From CAVSWT01 sp963775245 (GTDB taxonomy: Bacteria > Bacteroidota > Ignavibacteria > Ignavibacteriales > Ignavibacteriaceae): DNA of 64,000 bases. Positions 1-10,549 of this stretch are shown here, piece by piece. Numbering within the stretch: the stretch's first letter is position 1; each line of letters begins with the position of its first letter. The translations under genes were made by a program, and so were the position numbers. The stretch is taken from contig CAVZID010000001.1 of the NCBI GenBank assembly GCA_963775245.1, positions 20,079 through 84,078 of the forward strand, written 5' to 3'. The notes below the pieces were generated by a model. That model made no database searches, had not been told where the DNA came from, and saw only the letters and a program-made list of their open reading frames with translations.

Positions 1-428
1 GTTTCATATGAAGCGTAAATAACTCCTAATAGTACTGCAATCATCCCAAGTAAAAATAATGCTGCAATGATAAAGTCCAATTTATCAGATTCTGTTAGGT
101 AATTTAATCCAATAAAAAGTGAAGTAAGCACAAATATTCCAACAGCAATGGAATATGCAAATACAGCGTTGCGGACTAATCTAACCCTTACAACTAAAGA
201 TTTTATTTGAGTTGATAAGCTCTCTATTCTAACATTTTCTTCATACTTAAATTCTTTGTCGTGCTTGCTTAAATATTTTCTTCGCTCTTCATTTAACAAA
301 CGGATTCTATTTACAACCAAAGAATATTTATTGTTCATTCCTAAAAGTAAAAGTCCGCAGGCTGAAATCATCAAGCCTGGCGCTAACATTAATTGTATAA
401 GCTGAATAATTGTTGTTGCTGTTTTCAT
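1..428 (-). CDS. DUF2721 family membrane protein (partial, C-terminus outside window)
   Basis: The reading frame starts at an ATG at 428 and stays open to the window edge, about 142 codons. The N-terminus (MKTATTIIQLIQLM) leads into a hydrophobic segment and then LLLLGMNNKYS..VNRIRLLNEER. This pattern of a membrane helix followed by a charged 'NR...RIR.LN.ER' helix is typical of DUF2721. A second hydrophobic hairpin occupies roughly residues 90-140. The family has no established function. The gene is on the same strand as the DUF819 gene but lies downstream of it, 119 bases away. The family call rests on motif recognition only. Confidence 0.72.
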   Translation of the reverse strand, partial: MKTATTIIQLIQLMLAPGLMISACGLLLLGMNNKYSLVVNRIRLLNEERRKYLSKHDKEFKYEENVRIESLSTQIKSLVVRVRLVRNAVFAYSIAVGIFVLTSLFIGLNYLTESDKLDFIIAALFLLGMIAVLLGVIYASYE

Positions 429-547
429 TTTTTCAATCGTTAGTAATTTATTGAGATTAACGTTTCAAAATTAAAGAAATAAAAGGTTGATATGAAAAAG
501 AAAACTAAGACTTAAGTATAATAATGATTATTTTTCCGATTTTTAAA

Positions 548-1696
548 TCACCTCACCCAATAACCAATCGCAACTCCAATGAAAGTTGCAAATGCATAAC
601 CAAGTGTTCCGCATAAAATAGCAGGAATTACTAGCTCATCCCATTTTTTTGCAACAGCCATAGCGGCGGCTGTTGTAGGCCCTCCCATATTTGCATTAGA
701 TGCAATTAGTATTTCTGCAAGGTCAAGCTTAAATATTTTACCGGCAGCAAGAATAAAAATTAAATGAGTCAGCAAAATCATTCCTGCAAATAAAAATAAA
801 ATCGGTCCGACTTTTATCACCACCATTATATTAGCACTTGCACCTATAGCAGCAAAGAATACTTGCATTAACATGGTACCTATTTTATCTGCCCCTTTTA
901 TTTTTTCAAATCGTTTAGGAAAAATTGTTGCTGCTGCAACTACTAAAGCGGTAATTATCAATATGCCTATTCCGTTTATCCCGGATAAATCTGCAAGTGC
1001 AAAACCAACCGCACAAATTGCAAATGCAATTGTCAATGATTTTGTCAGATCCATTAAGCCTAATTTATTGTTTTCTTCATTTTTGTTAATTGAAATTAAG
1101 CTAGCTTCCGAAACATTATCATCATGCTTTGTAGTAAAATATTTTTGGAAAAATTTAATAGAAGGAATTGCGAAAAGTAATATAAAATAAACTGTCATCA
1201 CTAAATTATCAGCAGCTACACCGGCAGATAATAACTCCCCGGATTTAAGTTGAAGAGCTGCGGCAGTAGCAACATAATTCATCGAACCGCCTATATAAGT
1301 CGAACAAAAAATTCCGGCAAGTTTCCAGCCTTCACTACCTAAGTTAATAATATAAAATGCTAAAAATGTTCCGAGCACCGTTCCAATAGCTCCAAAAACA
1401 AAAGCAATTAATGTTGGGCCTGCCTCTCTAATTATTTTTCTTAAGTCAGCTTTAAATAAAAGCAGAGGAATTGCAAGCGGAACCAAATAAGACCAGACAA
1501 TATCATAAGCAGGCGCATCTGTAGGAATGATTGATAAGTTTGATAATAAAAATGTTCCTAATATTGAAACGACAACTGCAGAAAGCTTTGAACCCCATTT
1601 GGTTTTTTCTGCCCATAATCCGAACCAGGCAACTAAAAATAAAATTGCCCACAATGCCCAATGATTATTTGGTGATATTAAAACATTTGTAAACAA
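548..1696 (-). CDS. DUF819 family integral membrane protein
   Basis: This 382-residue protein has about ten hydrophobic segments. It carries the DUF819 (YjcL-like) hallmarks: an N-terminal NHWALWAILF..AWFGLWAEKT, a central SYLVPLAIPLLLF..DL, and a glycine-rich NMGGPTTAAAMA motif near residue 340. DUF819 proteins are predicted permeases of unknown substrate. The start is a TTG at 1696, with a weak GAGAG sequence about 10 bases upstream; no in-frame ATG lies nearby. It precedes the DUF2721 gene on the same strand and is followed upstream by the DUF697-like gene, but the gaps do not prove an operon. Confidence 0.85.
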   Translation of the reverse strand: MFTNVLISPNNHWALWAILFLVAWFGLWAEKTKWGSKLSAVVVSILGTFLLSNLSIIPTDAPAYDIVWSYLVPLAIPLLLFKADLRKIIREAGPTLIAFVFGAIGTVLGTFLAFYIINLGSEGWKLAGIFCSTYIGGSMNYVATAAALQLKSGELLSAGVAADNLVMTVYFILLFAIPSIKFFQKYFTTKHDDNVSEASLISINKNEENNKLGLMDLTKSLTIAFAICAVGFALADLSGINGIGILIITALVVAAATIFPKRFEKIKGADKIGTMLMQVFFAAIGASANIMVVIKVGPILFLFAGMILLTHLIFILAAGKIFKLDLAEILIASNANMGGPTTAAAMAVAKKWDELVIPAILCGTLGYAFATFIGVAIGYWVR

Positions 1697-1723
1697 GTAA
1701 TTCTCTCAGATAAATTTAATTGA

Positions 1724-2659
1724 CTACTCTGTATTTTCAGCTTCTCCTTTACCAAAAAAATATTTAATAGCGCTTCCGCCTTTTTTAATAATATTTTCAA
1801 TTTTTTCTTTTGGTGTTTTGATAATTCTTTCTTTTATAATTTCAACTATATCATTTACAATAAACTTAGTAGTTGAAATTATAGTCTGAGTTGAAGGATA
1901 AAGATCGCGGTCAGAATTTATGTAGATGAACTTACAATAATTTTCAGTTATTATTGAAACCCGTGTAAGAAGAGCGGCATTCACATAACCATCGGCAAGC
2001 GATCCTAAAATTTTACTGGCGAAAGGTATGCTCTTCATGCTTTCAGTCCCAAGCTTAGAATATATTTCCTGTGCTGCATATTCAACTCCTTCTGAGCCTC
2101 CAACAGCAATCGAATAATATACTTTTTTGGCAATTATAAATAAATCTCTATTTGCTACTCTCCCTTGATACAGAATAAAAATTTCTTTTATAAGATTAAT
2201 ACTTGAAGATAAAATTAATATTGCATCTATAAACCCGTTTTGAGAAATGCTTGTTGTATAAAAAAGCCTTGAAACATATTTCTTCCTAATTAACTGTGCT
2301 TCAACTTCAAGCAATAAAATAATTTTCGTATGGCTTTGTTCATCGTACTTAATACTTTCAAAATCAAAATTTGATTTTATTAAAAATTTGTTCTTTTTGA
2401 AATTATCAATTCTTAATTTTAATAATTCAGGTATCTTATCTTTTTCTTTTACAGGAGCATATCTTTTAGGAATTCGTAAAATTTGATAAATAGGAATAAT
2501 AGCAAAATAAATTATAAAGGCTGAAATTAAAGCAAGCGTTAAATACCCTGCGTAAGGATGAATAGATTTTGCGATATTGTATAGATCAACTAATTCTTTA
2601 AATACTATGTATAGAAGAATAAAAGATAAAAAAAATATTATTTTTTTTATTGTTTTCAT
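1724..2659 (-). CDS. DUF697-like membrane protein
   Basis: The 311-residue product begins with one or two membrane helices (residues about 8-55). A long basic and acidic linker follows, then a hydrophobic-amphipathic half containing 'SISQNGFIDAILILSSSINLIKEIFILYQGR' split over residues 140-170. That block resembles the 'S..P..LLDAL......L...I...Y..R' core of DUF697 (YcjF-type) proteins. The C-terminus is lysine-rich (KERIIKTPKEK). Function is unknown; DUF697 proteins are often linked to envelope or GTPase-related roles. It ends 27 bases upstream of the DUF819 start on the same strand, so the two may be co-transcribed. The family assignment is moderate. Confidence 0.6.
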   Translation of the reverse strand: MKTIKKIIFFLSFILLYIVFKELVDLYNIAKSIHPYAGYLTLALISAFIIYFAIIPIYQILRIPKRYAPVKEKDKIPELLKLRIDNFKKNKFLIKSNFDFESIKYDEQSHTKIILLLEVEAQLIRKKYVSRLFYTTSISQNGFIDAILILSSSINLIKEIFILYQGRVANRDLFIIAKKVYYSIAVGGSEGVEYAAQEIYSKLGTESMKSIPFASKILGSLADGYVNAALLTRVSIITENYCKFIYINSDRDLYPSTQTIISTTKFIVNDIVEIIKERIIKTPKEKIENIIKKGGSAIKYFFGKGEAENTE

Positions 2660-2699
2660 TTCGTTAATAAATACAAAAAAATAATTGTTGCTTCTAGTT

Positions 2700-3643
2700 T
2701 CAGCTCAATCCTGTTTGCTTAAGAATATACAAACCTAATGTAATAGTTACGATTGAAAATATTGTTGTAAGCAGCAAAATGTTTCCTGCCAAACGTCCGT
2801 TCAAACCCATAGCTTCTGCCATAATAAAACTGGCTATTGCAGTCGGACAGGCGAACAAAATAAAGATAATTCCTAAGTCTCCTTTAACAAATCCCAGTTC
2901 GTATGCTGCAATTGTTGCAGTCAAGGGAACTACAACAATTTTAATTAAAGTGGAAGTAAAAGCTAAACCGGAAATCTTTTAAAATCACTAAACTTCATAA
3001 AACCTCCCAATCCTATTAATGCAAGCGGAAGAGCTAACGCAGCTACATAATCAACAGTTTTAAATATGACCCCAGGTATTGGAATCGAAAAATATGAAAA
3101 TAAAAGTCCAACAAGCACAGCAATGATTAAAGGGTTTTTTAATATCTCATAAAAAGTGTGAGTGTAATTTAGGTTTCTTTCAACACGAACAGGAAGTGTT
3201 AAAGCTATTACTGCCAACACATTATAAAGAGGAATAGTAAACCCTAAGATTAAAGCTGCCTTTGAAAGAACTCCGTTTCCAAAAACACTGGAAATTAATG
3301 CTAGTCCTACTATAGCAAAATTTCCTCTAAAGCTGCCTTGAATAAAAACACCTCTATCATTCCCCTCTTTGATAAACGGTTTACTTAAAAACCAAACCAA
3401 TAAAAAAGAAATTATAGTTCCCGCATAAATAAAAGCTATAATTTTAAAATCAAGCAACTCATTTAAACTGAGTTTTGAGACTTCTGTAAAAATCAATGCG
3501 GGCAACGCAACTGTGAAAACAACTTTTGAACTTAACGTAACAAAAGCATCATTTATTAATCCAATCTTTTTCAAAAAATATCCGAGGATAATAATCAAGA
3601 AGACGGGTGTAACAAGGCCAAGAATTAAAATTAAATTTTGCAT
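2700..3643 (-). CDS. AEC-family (auxin efflux carrier-like) transporter, frameshifted
   Basis: The N-terminal 226 residues (from ATG 3643) and a separate C-terminal part read in two frames but form one ten-helix AEC permease. The first part has 'TPVFLIIILGYFLKKIGLI' and 'FRGNFAIVGLAL' and ends in LPLALIGLGG. The second part has 'VVPLTATIAAYELG' and 'ACPTAIASFIMAEAMG', the usual C-terminal AEC signature. The break lies in an A-run on the coding strand (T-run at 2977-2980). Adding one base would restore SDFKKISGLAFTSTL. The indel is therefore one base in a homopolymer: either a sequencing error or a recent loss of function. AEC proteins export organic acids or related solutes; the substrate here is unknown. 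Confidence 0.85.
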
Positions 3644-3693
3644 TAACTGAAAATAAGAATTTTTATTTGTAAGATTGAGAATAGCAAAAAAAA

Positions 3694-4281
3694 TTAACCG
3701 CTAAATATTTTATTAAAGTCTTCTCCAGTCATTCCATAATGGTAAACATCAACCAACTGCTCATCAAAAGTGAGATGGTCTTTGGCCATACAACCTTCTC
3801 TCTTAAATCCAAATTTTTCTGCAATTGTAATGCTTCTTTCGTTAGATACTATAACGCGAAGAAAAAGGCGATTCAATTTTAAGATATCAAAACCAAACTT
3901 GATCATTGAGACTACAGCTTCACTCATTAATCCTTTCCCTTCAAACTCATAAGAAATAAAATATGCCAGTTCACCGCGGGGAATTCTCCATTCAATATCT
4001 TTGATACTTATATGGCCGATACATTGATTTGTTTTTTTTAACCAAACACCAAATGCAAAAGTCTGCTTTTGACGCCATTCATAAATTTTATCTCTTATAT
4101 AGTTTTCTGCCGCAACTTCATCATGGGTACCGGTTAAAATATTCGGGAAACTATCTTTGAGCCTTTCCCTATTTTTATTAATAAGATCAAAAAATATTTT
4201 GCCTTCTCCCTCAACATAATTTCTTAGGATAGTATTTTTAGTTTCAATTTTGGCAGGGGTGAATTGAGGAATATTACCCAT
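3694..4281 (-). CDS. GNAT family N-acetyltransferase (RimJ/RimL type)
   Basis: The 195-residue protein has the GNAT layout of the ribosomal-protein-acetyltransferase subgroup. It begins with a beta strand (TKNTILRNYVEGEG), followed by 'FAFGVWLKKTNQCIGHISI'. The acetyl-CoA region 'ELAYFISYEFEGKGLMSEAV' has the (R/Q)xxGxG motif in relaxed form, EGKGLM. It ends with 'LNRLFLRVIVSNERSITIAEKFGFKREG', which is diagnostic of RimJ/RimL-like enzymes. It would transfer an acetyl group to an amine, often a protein N-terminus, in the cytoplasm. The substrate cannot be read from sequence. It lies between the AEC gene and a small gene of unknown function, all on the minus strand. Confidence 0.88.
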   Translation of the reverse strand: MGNIPQFTPAKIETKNTILRNYVEGEGKIFFDLINKNRERLKDSFPNILTGTHDEVAAENYIRDKIYEWRQKQTFAFGVWLKKTNQCIGHISIKDIEWRIPRGELAYFISYEFEGKGLMSEAVVSMIKFGFDILKLNRLFLRVIVSNERSITIAEKFGFKREGCMAKDHLTFDEQLVDVYHYGMTGEDFNKIFSG

Positions 4282-4312
4282 TATTTTTTACCAAGTTATT
4301 TAATTGAAAAAA

Positions 4313-4639
4313 TTATTTATAATAATCAACTTTGCATCCGCAGCCGTCCCACATTTTTTCATAAACATCAATTCGATTAATTAATAGTAGTTCTGCTTCT
4401 TTTAAATCATTAAAAAGCCTGAGCGCAATTTCATTTTTAGTTGTGATTTCTTGAAAGATTATTTTTTTATTTACTTCTAAAATCCTCACGTAATCATTTA
4501 TAACTGTATTTCTTTCTAACAGAATTTTTGATTTAGATAATATTTCCGGCAGTAAAGTAATATCAAGTAAAACAATCTTTGAATTGGAAAATTTATTAAA
4601 AATATCTTCCGATTTAAATTTTTTATCCCCGTTATTCAT
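4313..4639 (-). CDS. hypothetical protein, 108 aa
   Basis: I do not recognise this protein. It is soluble, mostly predicted helical, and rich in I, L, K and N (MNNGDKKFKSEDIFNKF). It ends in an unusual cysteine- and glycine-containing tail, 'MWDGCGCKVDYYK'. The paired cysteines could bind metal, but nothing shows this. The start at ATG 4639 lies 12 bases from the stop of the upstream DUF2269-like gene, so the two are probably co-transcribed on the minus strand. Its codon use matches its neighbours, which favours a real gene over a chance frame. Confidence 0.55.
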   Translation of the reverse strand: MNNGDKKFKSEDIFNKFSNSKIVLLDITLLPEILSKSKILLERNTVINDYVRILEVNKKIIFQEITTKNEIALRLFNDLKEAELLLINRIDVYEKMWDGCGCKVDYYK

Positions 4640-4651
4640 AACTACACAAAA

Positions 4652-5122
4652 TTAAATTCCCGGAATAGTTGGTTTTACAACCATCAATATAACTGCAATC
4701 AATGGTGTTATCAAAGCTATAGTTCCCCAAAGGTTCCATTGATCAGCAAGCTTTTTATATTCATCCCACGTAAACTTAGCAGTATCACTTGCGAGTGCAT
4801 AGATTTTCTTTTGAAGGGGGACAACCTTCGCCATAAATACTGCACCGGAAATTATAAACAATATCAATGACCAAAATATCCACCCGGTTGAAAGAATATT
4901 ATAATTACCCCCAGCAGATCCTAATCCAAAAATAAATAATACAGCCACACTCGGCATTGTAAAAATTCTATCTGCTTTTATAATCCCTTTAAAAGTGAAA
5001 GCAATTGTTTTTACGTCTTTAGTTTTTTCTGCATACATTTTCCAAAAAATTCCAACTGTTATATTGCCCATAAAAATAATAACGGCCAAAACATGTATAA
5101 GCTTTAAAATTGAATAAGCCAT
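4652..5122 (-). CDS. DUF2269-like integral membrane protein
   Basis: The 156 residues form four hydrophobic helices. The first carries the motif LKLIHVLAVIIFMGNITVG, with a histidine in the membrane and 'MG' in the position typical of DUF2269/CopD-like small membrane proteins. The last helix runs to the C-terminus (IALITPLIAVILMVVKPT). Members are predicted four-helix, possibly haem-associated, proteins with no firm function. It is first of a pair with the 108-residue gene. About 130 bases separate it from the SulP gene upstream. The assignment rests on the helix pattern and the conserved histidine. Confidence 0.7.
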   Translation of the reverse strand: MAYSILKLIHVLAVIIFMGNITVGIFWKMYAEKTKDVKTIAFTFKGIIKADRIFTMPSVAVLFIFGLGSAGGNYNILSTGWIFWSLILFIISGAVFMAKVVPLQKKIYALASDTAKFTWDEYKKLADQWNLWGTIALITPLIAVILMVVKPTIPGI

Positions 5123-5218
5123 TTGGTTACCTTTTTGATTCGAATATTAATTGTTTCTTTAAAATAAAAAAATATTGGATAAGAGTTATGAAGTTTTTAA
5201 AATAAAATATTGTCTTAA

Positions 5219-5241
5219 TCCCTCTGAATAATCAGAAGGAA
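5219..5241 (-). terminator. weak hairpin after the SulP gene
   Basis: CCCTCTGA-ATAA-TCAGAAGG forms a stem with one mismatch just downstream of the SulP stop codon. There is no strong U-run on the minus-strand transcript, so it is a doubtful terminator. Confidence 0.3.
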
Positions 5242-5256
5242 ATTTTATTATTCATT

Positions 5257-6960
5257 TTACATTTCGCGTTTTACAACAGCAATAAATTCTTTAGGCCGGC
5301 CAAGCATTGGAAGCCCTAACAAATCTCTTGCTTTATCGAGAGCATCATCAATGTTTCCGAAAATATTTTGTTCACCTATTTTATCTAGCAAACCATATTG
5401 AGTAAGCGCATATAAAGGCTGGGTATGCACCCCTGATAGTATTAAGTGAATGCCATCTTTTTTGCTTTCCATGAACAATTCATTTAATAAATTTAACCCA
5501 GTAGCATCAATTGCGGGAACATCTCTCATTCTTATTATTCTAACTTTCGGTGATTTTTCAATTGACCTCATTATATCGCTGAATTTATGTGCAGCCCCAA
5601 AAAAGAATGGGCCGTCTATTTCATAAATCTCCACATCATCAGGAACATTTTTGTTCGTCACTGCATTGGGATCTAATTTTTCTTCTTCATCTTTCAATTC
5701 CCTTTTTACAACTCCAACATTTGAAACTTCCGACATCCTCCGCATAAACAATACAACTGCTAATACCATTCCAACTTCAATTGCAATAGTTAAATCGAAG
5801 ATGACAGTTAATCCAAAAGTTGTTAGTAAAACCACAATATCGCTTTTGGGGCTTTTTAATAATTGTTTAAATACACGGTACTCACTCATGTTAATTGAAA
5901 CTATTATCAATATAGCTGCAAGAGTTGCCATTGGAATCAGTTTTGCCCACTTACCTAAAACAATCATGATTAATAAAAGAGTAATTGCATGTACTATTCC
6001 AGCGATAGGAGTTCTTCCACCATTTTTAACATTGGTAGCTGTCCTGGCAATTGCGCCGGTTACAGGTATTCCACCAAATAAGGGGGACAATATATTTGCC
6101 GCTCCTTGAGCAACTAATTCCATATTTGATTTATGCTTCCCTCCTATCATTCCATCTGAAACAACTGCTGATAGCAATGCTTCAATTGCTGCAAGAATTG
6201 CAATTGTAGTTGCAGGCATTATTAAATTTTTAATGGTGACAAGATTCATAGATGGGATTGAAGGGAATGGAATGCTTGAAGGAATTGCTCCAAATCTTGA
6301 TTCTATAGTTTCAACATTTAAATGAAAATATTGAACAACAAAAGTCGTTAATAAAATAGCAATAATGCTTCCCGGTATTTTTCTTGATACCTTGGGCCAA
6401 AGAAATATAATTAATAGTGATGAAAGCCCGATTAATAATGTTTCCAAATTCAGTGAATTAAAATTTTTAAAATATACTCTCCACTTTTCAATAAAATCAG
6501 CAGGCACTGATTTAATATTCAAACCAAAAAAATCTTTTACCTGGCTTGAAAAAATTACAACTGCTATTCCGCTTGTAAATCCAACTATAACCGGATACGG
6601 AATAAATTTAATCATAGAGCCAAATTGGGCAAAGCCCATAATAATTAATATTACACCCGCCATCAAAGTTGCAATCATCAAGCCTTCTGTTCCATACTGC
6701 TGAACAATACCGTAAACAATAATTATAAAAGCTCCTGTCGGCCCACCGATTTGTACTCTGCTTCCACCTAAAAAAGAAACTATAAATCCTCCGATTATAG
6801 CAGTTATTAATCCCTTTTCGGGAGTAACACCAGAAGCTATTCCAAATGCAATTGCTAATGGCAGCGCAACTATTCCTACTAGAACACCGGCAGTCAATTC
6901 GCTGACTAATTGTTTTTTAGTTATGCTTTTATAAACAACAAATAATTTTGGTTTAAACAT
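5257..6960 (-). CDS. SulP family anion transporter with STAS domain
   Basis: This 567-residue protein has the SulP architecture. A membrane domain of 10-14 helices begins with 'ELTAGVLVGIVALPLAIAFG', includes 'VQIGGPTGAF' and 'IPVTGAIARTATN', and extends to about residue 410. A cytoplasmic STAS domain follows (about 440-555), with 'YEIDGPFFFGAA' and 'RMRDVPAIDATGLNLLNEL'. SulP proteins move sulfate, bicarbonate or dicarboxylates with sodium or protons; the substrate is not set by these motifs. It appears to be a single transcription unit on the minus strand, followed by a weak hairpin. Confidence 0.93.
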   Translation of the reverse strand: MFKPKLFVVYKSITKKQLVSELTAGVLVGIVALPLAIAFGIASGVTPEKGLITAIIGGFIVSFLGGSRVQIGGPTGAFIIIVYGIVQQYGTEGLMIATLMAGVILIIMGFAQFGSMIKFIPYPVIVGFTSGIAVVIFSSQVKDFFGLNIKSVPADFIEKWRVYFKNFNSLNLETLLIGLSSLLIIFLWPKVSRKIPGSIIAILLTTFVVQYFHLNVETIESRFGAIPSSIPFPSIPSMNLVTIKNLIMPATTIAILAAIEALLSAVVSDGMIGGKHKSNMELVAQGAANILSPLFGGIPVTGAIARTATNVKNGGRTPIAGIVHAITLLLIMIVLGKWAKLIPMATLAAILIIVSINMSEYRVFKQLLKSPKSDIVVLLTTFGLTVIFDLTIAIEVGMVLAVVLFMRRMSEVSNVGVVKRELKDEEEKLDPNAVTNKNVPDDVEIYEIDGPFFFGAAHKFSDIMRSIEKSPKVRIIRMRDVPAIDATGLNLLNELFMESKKDGIHLILSGVHTQPLYALTQYGLLDKIGEQNIFGNIDDALDKARDLLGLPMLGRPKEFIAVVKREM

Positions 6961-7075
6961 TTTAATATTGTATTAATATTTTAATTAAAGCGAAGAAACA
7001 TACCATTGAAAAAAATTATTTCCAACATCTAAAAACCTTAGAAATTTAAAGAAGATAGATTCTAATAAACGGAAT

Positions 7076-7100
7076 AAAAAAAGGGAAGCCGAAGCTTCCC
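7076..7100 (-). terminator. strong rho-independent terminator of the T9SS surface protein gene
   Basis: On the minus strand GGGAAGC-TTCG-GCTTCCC forms a perfect 7-bp stem capped by the extra-stable UUCG tetraloop. Seven T residues follow. It lies about 32 bases after the stop codon of the large surface-protein gene. Confidence 0.92.
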
Positions 7101-7131
7101 TAAAGAATTAATCTAACTTTTAAAATATTGG

Positions 7132-10100
7132 TTATTTCAGCAGAACAAGTTTTTTAGTAGTTATGAAATTCTTTGTTCCGTCTGATGATACAGCATTTAT
7201 TGAATAAAGATATACACCGGACGCTAATTTAGATGCATTAAATACTGTTTCATGATAACCAGCATTTTGAATTCCATCTACTAGTTCAGCTATTCTTTGC
7301 CCTAACAAATTATAAATTGTTAAAGATACTTTACTTTCTTGCGGCAAAGCATATCTAATCGTAGTTGACGGGTTGAAAGGATTCGGATAATTCTGGCTTA
7401 ATTCAAATTGCTCAGGAATTATTCCTGCCAAATCTCTAATACCTGTTGCATAACCTGTTGAGTCTGTAAATTCAATATCATCAAGATAATAAGTTCCATA
7501 AGGTGAATAAACACCGATCCTAATCAATACATTTTTCTGCCTGTAATCAGCAAGTGAATATAATTCTTGTGTATACGCTGCTCCATTAAAATTTGGCCGC
7601 TGAATAACTTTCCAAGTTTGTCCTCCATCGCCTGAAACTTCAAAACTGCAGTAGCCTCCGCCGCCATCTCCTCTTCTAACCCAGAATGAAACATAGGGTT
7701 TAGGGGCAGCAGATAAATCAACAGTACCCTTTAAAGTCAGGAATGTATATCCATCCGTTCCTCCACCATTTTGAGGACAGTACCAAACCTGAGTACCACT
7801 ATGAGCATTTGCAGAATTAATTTTCCAAACACCAGTAGTCCAATATGTTTTTGAAACACTATCAACTTCAACACTATCGATAAAGGGAATTTGAGCATGC
7901 TTATAATTATCTGTTACAGATATATCATCTAAATGCCATCCATCCTGCTGTACACCGGGGGCATTTGAACTGCTGGTAAATCTTAAATAACCGGTAGCTG
8001 ACTGAGATAATGGGCCAAGATCAAACTCCTTGGCTTCCCACATTCCTCCGCTATTTCCTGTAAATGATGCTATATTTTTCCATGTTGCATTGTCGGAAGA
8101 AATATCTATACTACCATAATCATTATTTTGTTCAAATGCATATTTATGATTGAACTTAAGAAGTGGTCTGTTAATAGACGATAAATTCATTTGAACCACT
8201 AATCTTCTTTCTGCATAAGCCTCATAATTGCCTCCGGGAGAATCTTCAAAAGCATGAGTTGCCGAATGCATAGAATCTGCAGAATCAGCCTGCGTAACTT
8301 CCCATGGAATATCTGCCGCCCATTTAAATGAAGTACCTTCAAAAGTTTCATTAAATGGAGCTACTTCAGGAGTAACATTAAATGTGGTTTGGATATCCGC
8401 TCTATCTGAACCTTGGTTTACAAGCTCTTGTGTATCTGTCTCATATATTTTAGCATAGTATATTGTATTAGTAAAAGTTAAATCAGTTAATATAGTATCT
8501 GTTGTGTTTATATTATTTATATCAAGCACTCTTGATTCTGTACGTTTATTTATGTCAGATGTAACATAAAAGCCATTATTGGGATTACTATTATTGAAAT
8601 CATTGTTAAGTTTATTTTGATCGGTAGATAGAACAATTCGATAGGAACCAAAATCACTTGCTGTTGATTTACCCCACTTAACTTCCATTCCATTATTAGT
8701 TGGATTAAGTAAAACAAACGATTTGGGTGTTGGGGCATTGTCTATCAAAATGTCATCTAAATAATATGAACCATAAGGAGCATATCCTCCAATTCGTATC
8801 ATAATACTGCTCTCTCTGAAATTATATAACGAAGCTTGAATCCTTGTATATTGAGCGCCTGTGAAATTTGGTGTGAACAAAGTTGTCCATGTGATACCGC
8901 CATCATTTGAAGCTTGAACTCTCACATATCCTCCACTATTATCACTCCTCTTAATCCAAAATTGGATATAAGGATTAGGAACACTCGATAAATTTATGGG
9001 GCCCCCAATAGTTAAATAATCATATCCTTCAGGCCCGCCTCCTGATTGTGGTAAATACCAAACTTGACTATCCCCAGAATGATCTCCTGCTATCTTTACG
9101 CTCCAAGAGCCAGGTATCCATTCTTTTTGCGAAGTAGTATCAACACTAACATCATCAAAAAATGGAAATGCAGTGGTTCTGGTATTATTGTATATCTGAA
9201 TATCATCTAAATGCCATCCATCCTGCTGAACACCTGCGCCGTTAGAAGTAGTTCTAAATCTTACATAACCACTTGTACCTTTAAGAAAACCTGCGTCAAA
9301 ATCCCTTGATTCCCATAATCCTCCAGTGTTTCCTGTAAAGCCGGTTATTTGCGTCCAGTTTGAATTATCCTTAGAAAATTCAAGATGAGCTTGATCATTA
9401 TTCTGTTCATATGAGTATTTTTGATTAAATCTTAATACCGGATGCTGCATGTTACCAAAATTTATTTGAGCCACTAACCTTCTATCGGCATTAGCGGTAT
9501 AATTTCCCCCAGGGGAATCTTCATAAGCATGAGTTGTGCTATGACCGGCATCCGAAGCATCATCGGTCGTGACAGTCCAGGGTTTATCTGCGGCCCACTT
9601 AAAAGATCCTTCAAATGTCTCTGTAAACGGTGCTGTTTCTGCTGTAACAGTAAATGTGGTTGCTAAGTCCGCTCTATCTGAGCCTTGATTTACAAGCCCT
9701 TGTTTATCACTTTCATAAATCTTTCCATAATAAGTTGTATTGGTAAAAGTAAGATCTGTTAAAACGGTATCAGTTGTTGCTTTATTTGAAATATCAAATA
9801 CAACATTTTCAGTACGATTATTTATATCAGATGTAACGTAATAACCTTTATTGCCATCAAAATTATTAAGATCGTTAGTAAGTTTGTTTTGATCAGTAGA
9901 TAATACAATCCTATAAATATCAAAGTCGCTAGCAGTTGACTGTCCCCATTTTACTTCCATTCCATTATTTGTTTGATTTAATAGCACAAAAGATTGAGGA
10001 GTTGGTGCATTATCAATTATAATATCATCTAGATAATACGAACTATATGGTGCGTAACAGCCAATTCTGACTAAGGCATTGTTCACTCTGTAATTATATA

Positions 10101-10549
10101 GTGAAGCTTGAATACGCGTATAATTAGAACCGGTAAAATTTGGTAGCAATTAAATTATTCCATGTTGTACCACCATCACTAGAAGCCTGTAAGCTTATAT
10201 ATCCGCCTTGGCCATCTGATCTTTTAACCCAGCATTGAACATAAGGATTGGGAGTACTAGATAAATCCATTCCACTCGACAAGGTAATGTAAGTATATCC
10301 ATTGACCTCACCCGGCCCTTTCTGCAGTACCCAGGCCTGAGAACCACTATGTGCGCCCACTATTTTTATTTGCCACTGAGAAGCATCTCGCGTCCACTTG
10401 GCATAAGACGTTGTAGTATCTTCAGCATCATCACTTAACGGAAAGGAAACTTGAACTTTATTTGTATTTAAGCTGTTTCCGGATTGAGAAAAAGAAAACG
10501 AGCTATAAAATAGTAATATTAAAAAGGTTGTAAAAATGGATTTAAACAT
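7132..10549 (-). CDS. very large modular T9SS-secreted surface protein, frameshifted
   Basis: The start at ATG 10549 has a strong AGGAGG site and a signal peptide (MFKSIFTTFLILLFYSSFSFSQ). The first 141 codons shift frame near 10144; deleting one base there gives TTWNNLIAPNFTG, matching TTWTTLFTPNFTG of the next module. The joined protein has about 1,138 residues. It contains three MAM/immune-inhibitor-A-like jelly-roll modules (HSG.Q.W, GYxYLTL, DGGxTW, YYLDDI), alternating with two 'HSxTHAxEDSPGGNY' modules and fibronectin-III-like segments (NNGMEVKWG). The last 90 residues are a type IX sorting domain (NYPNPFNPSTTIRYALPQ to KKLVLLK). It is probably a surface-attached or secreted adhesin or matrix protein. 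No catalytic residues were recognised. Confidence 0.88.
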
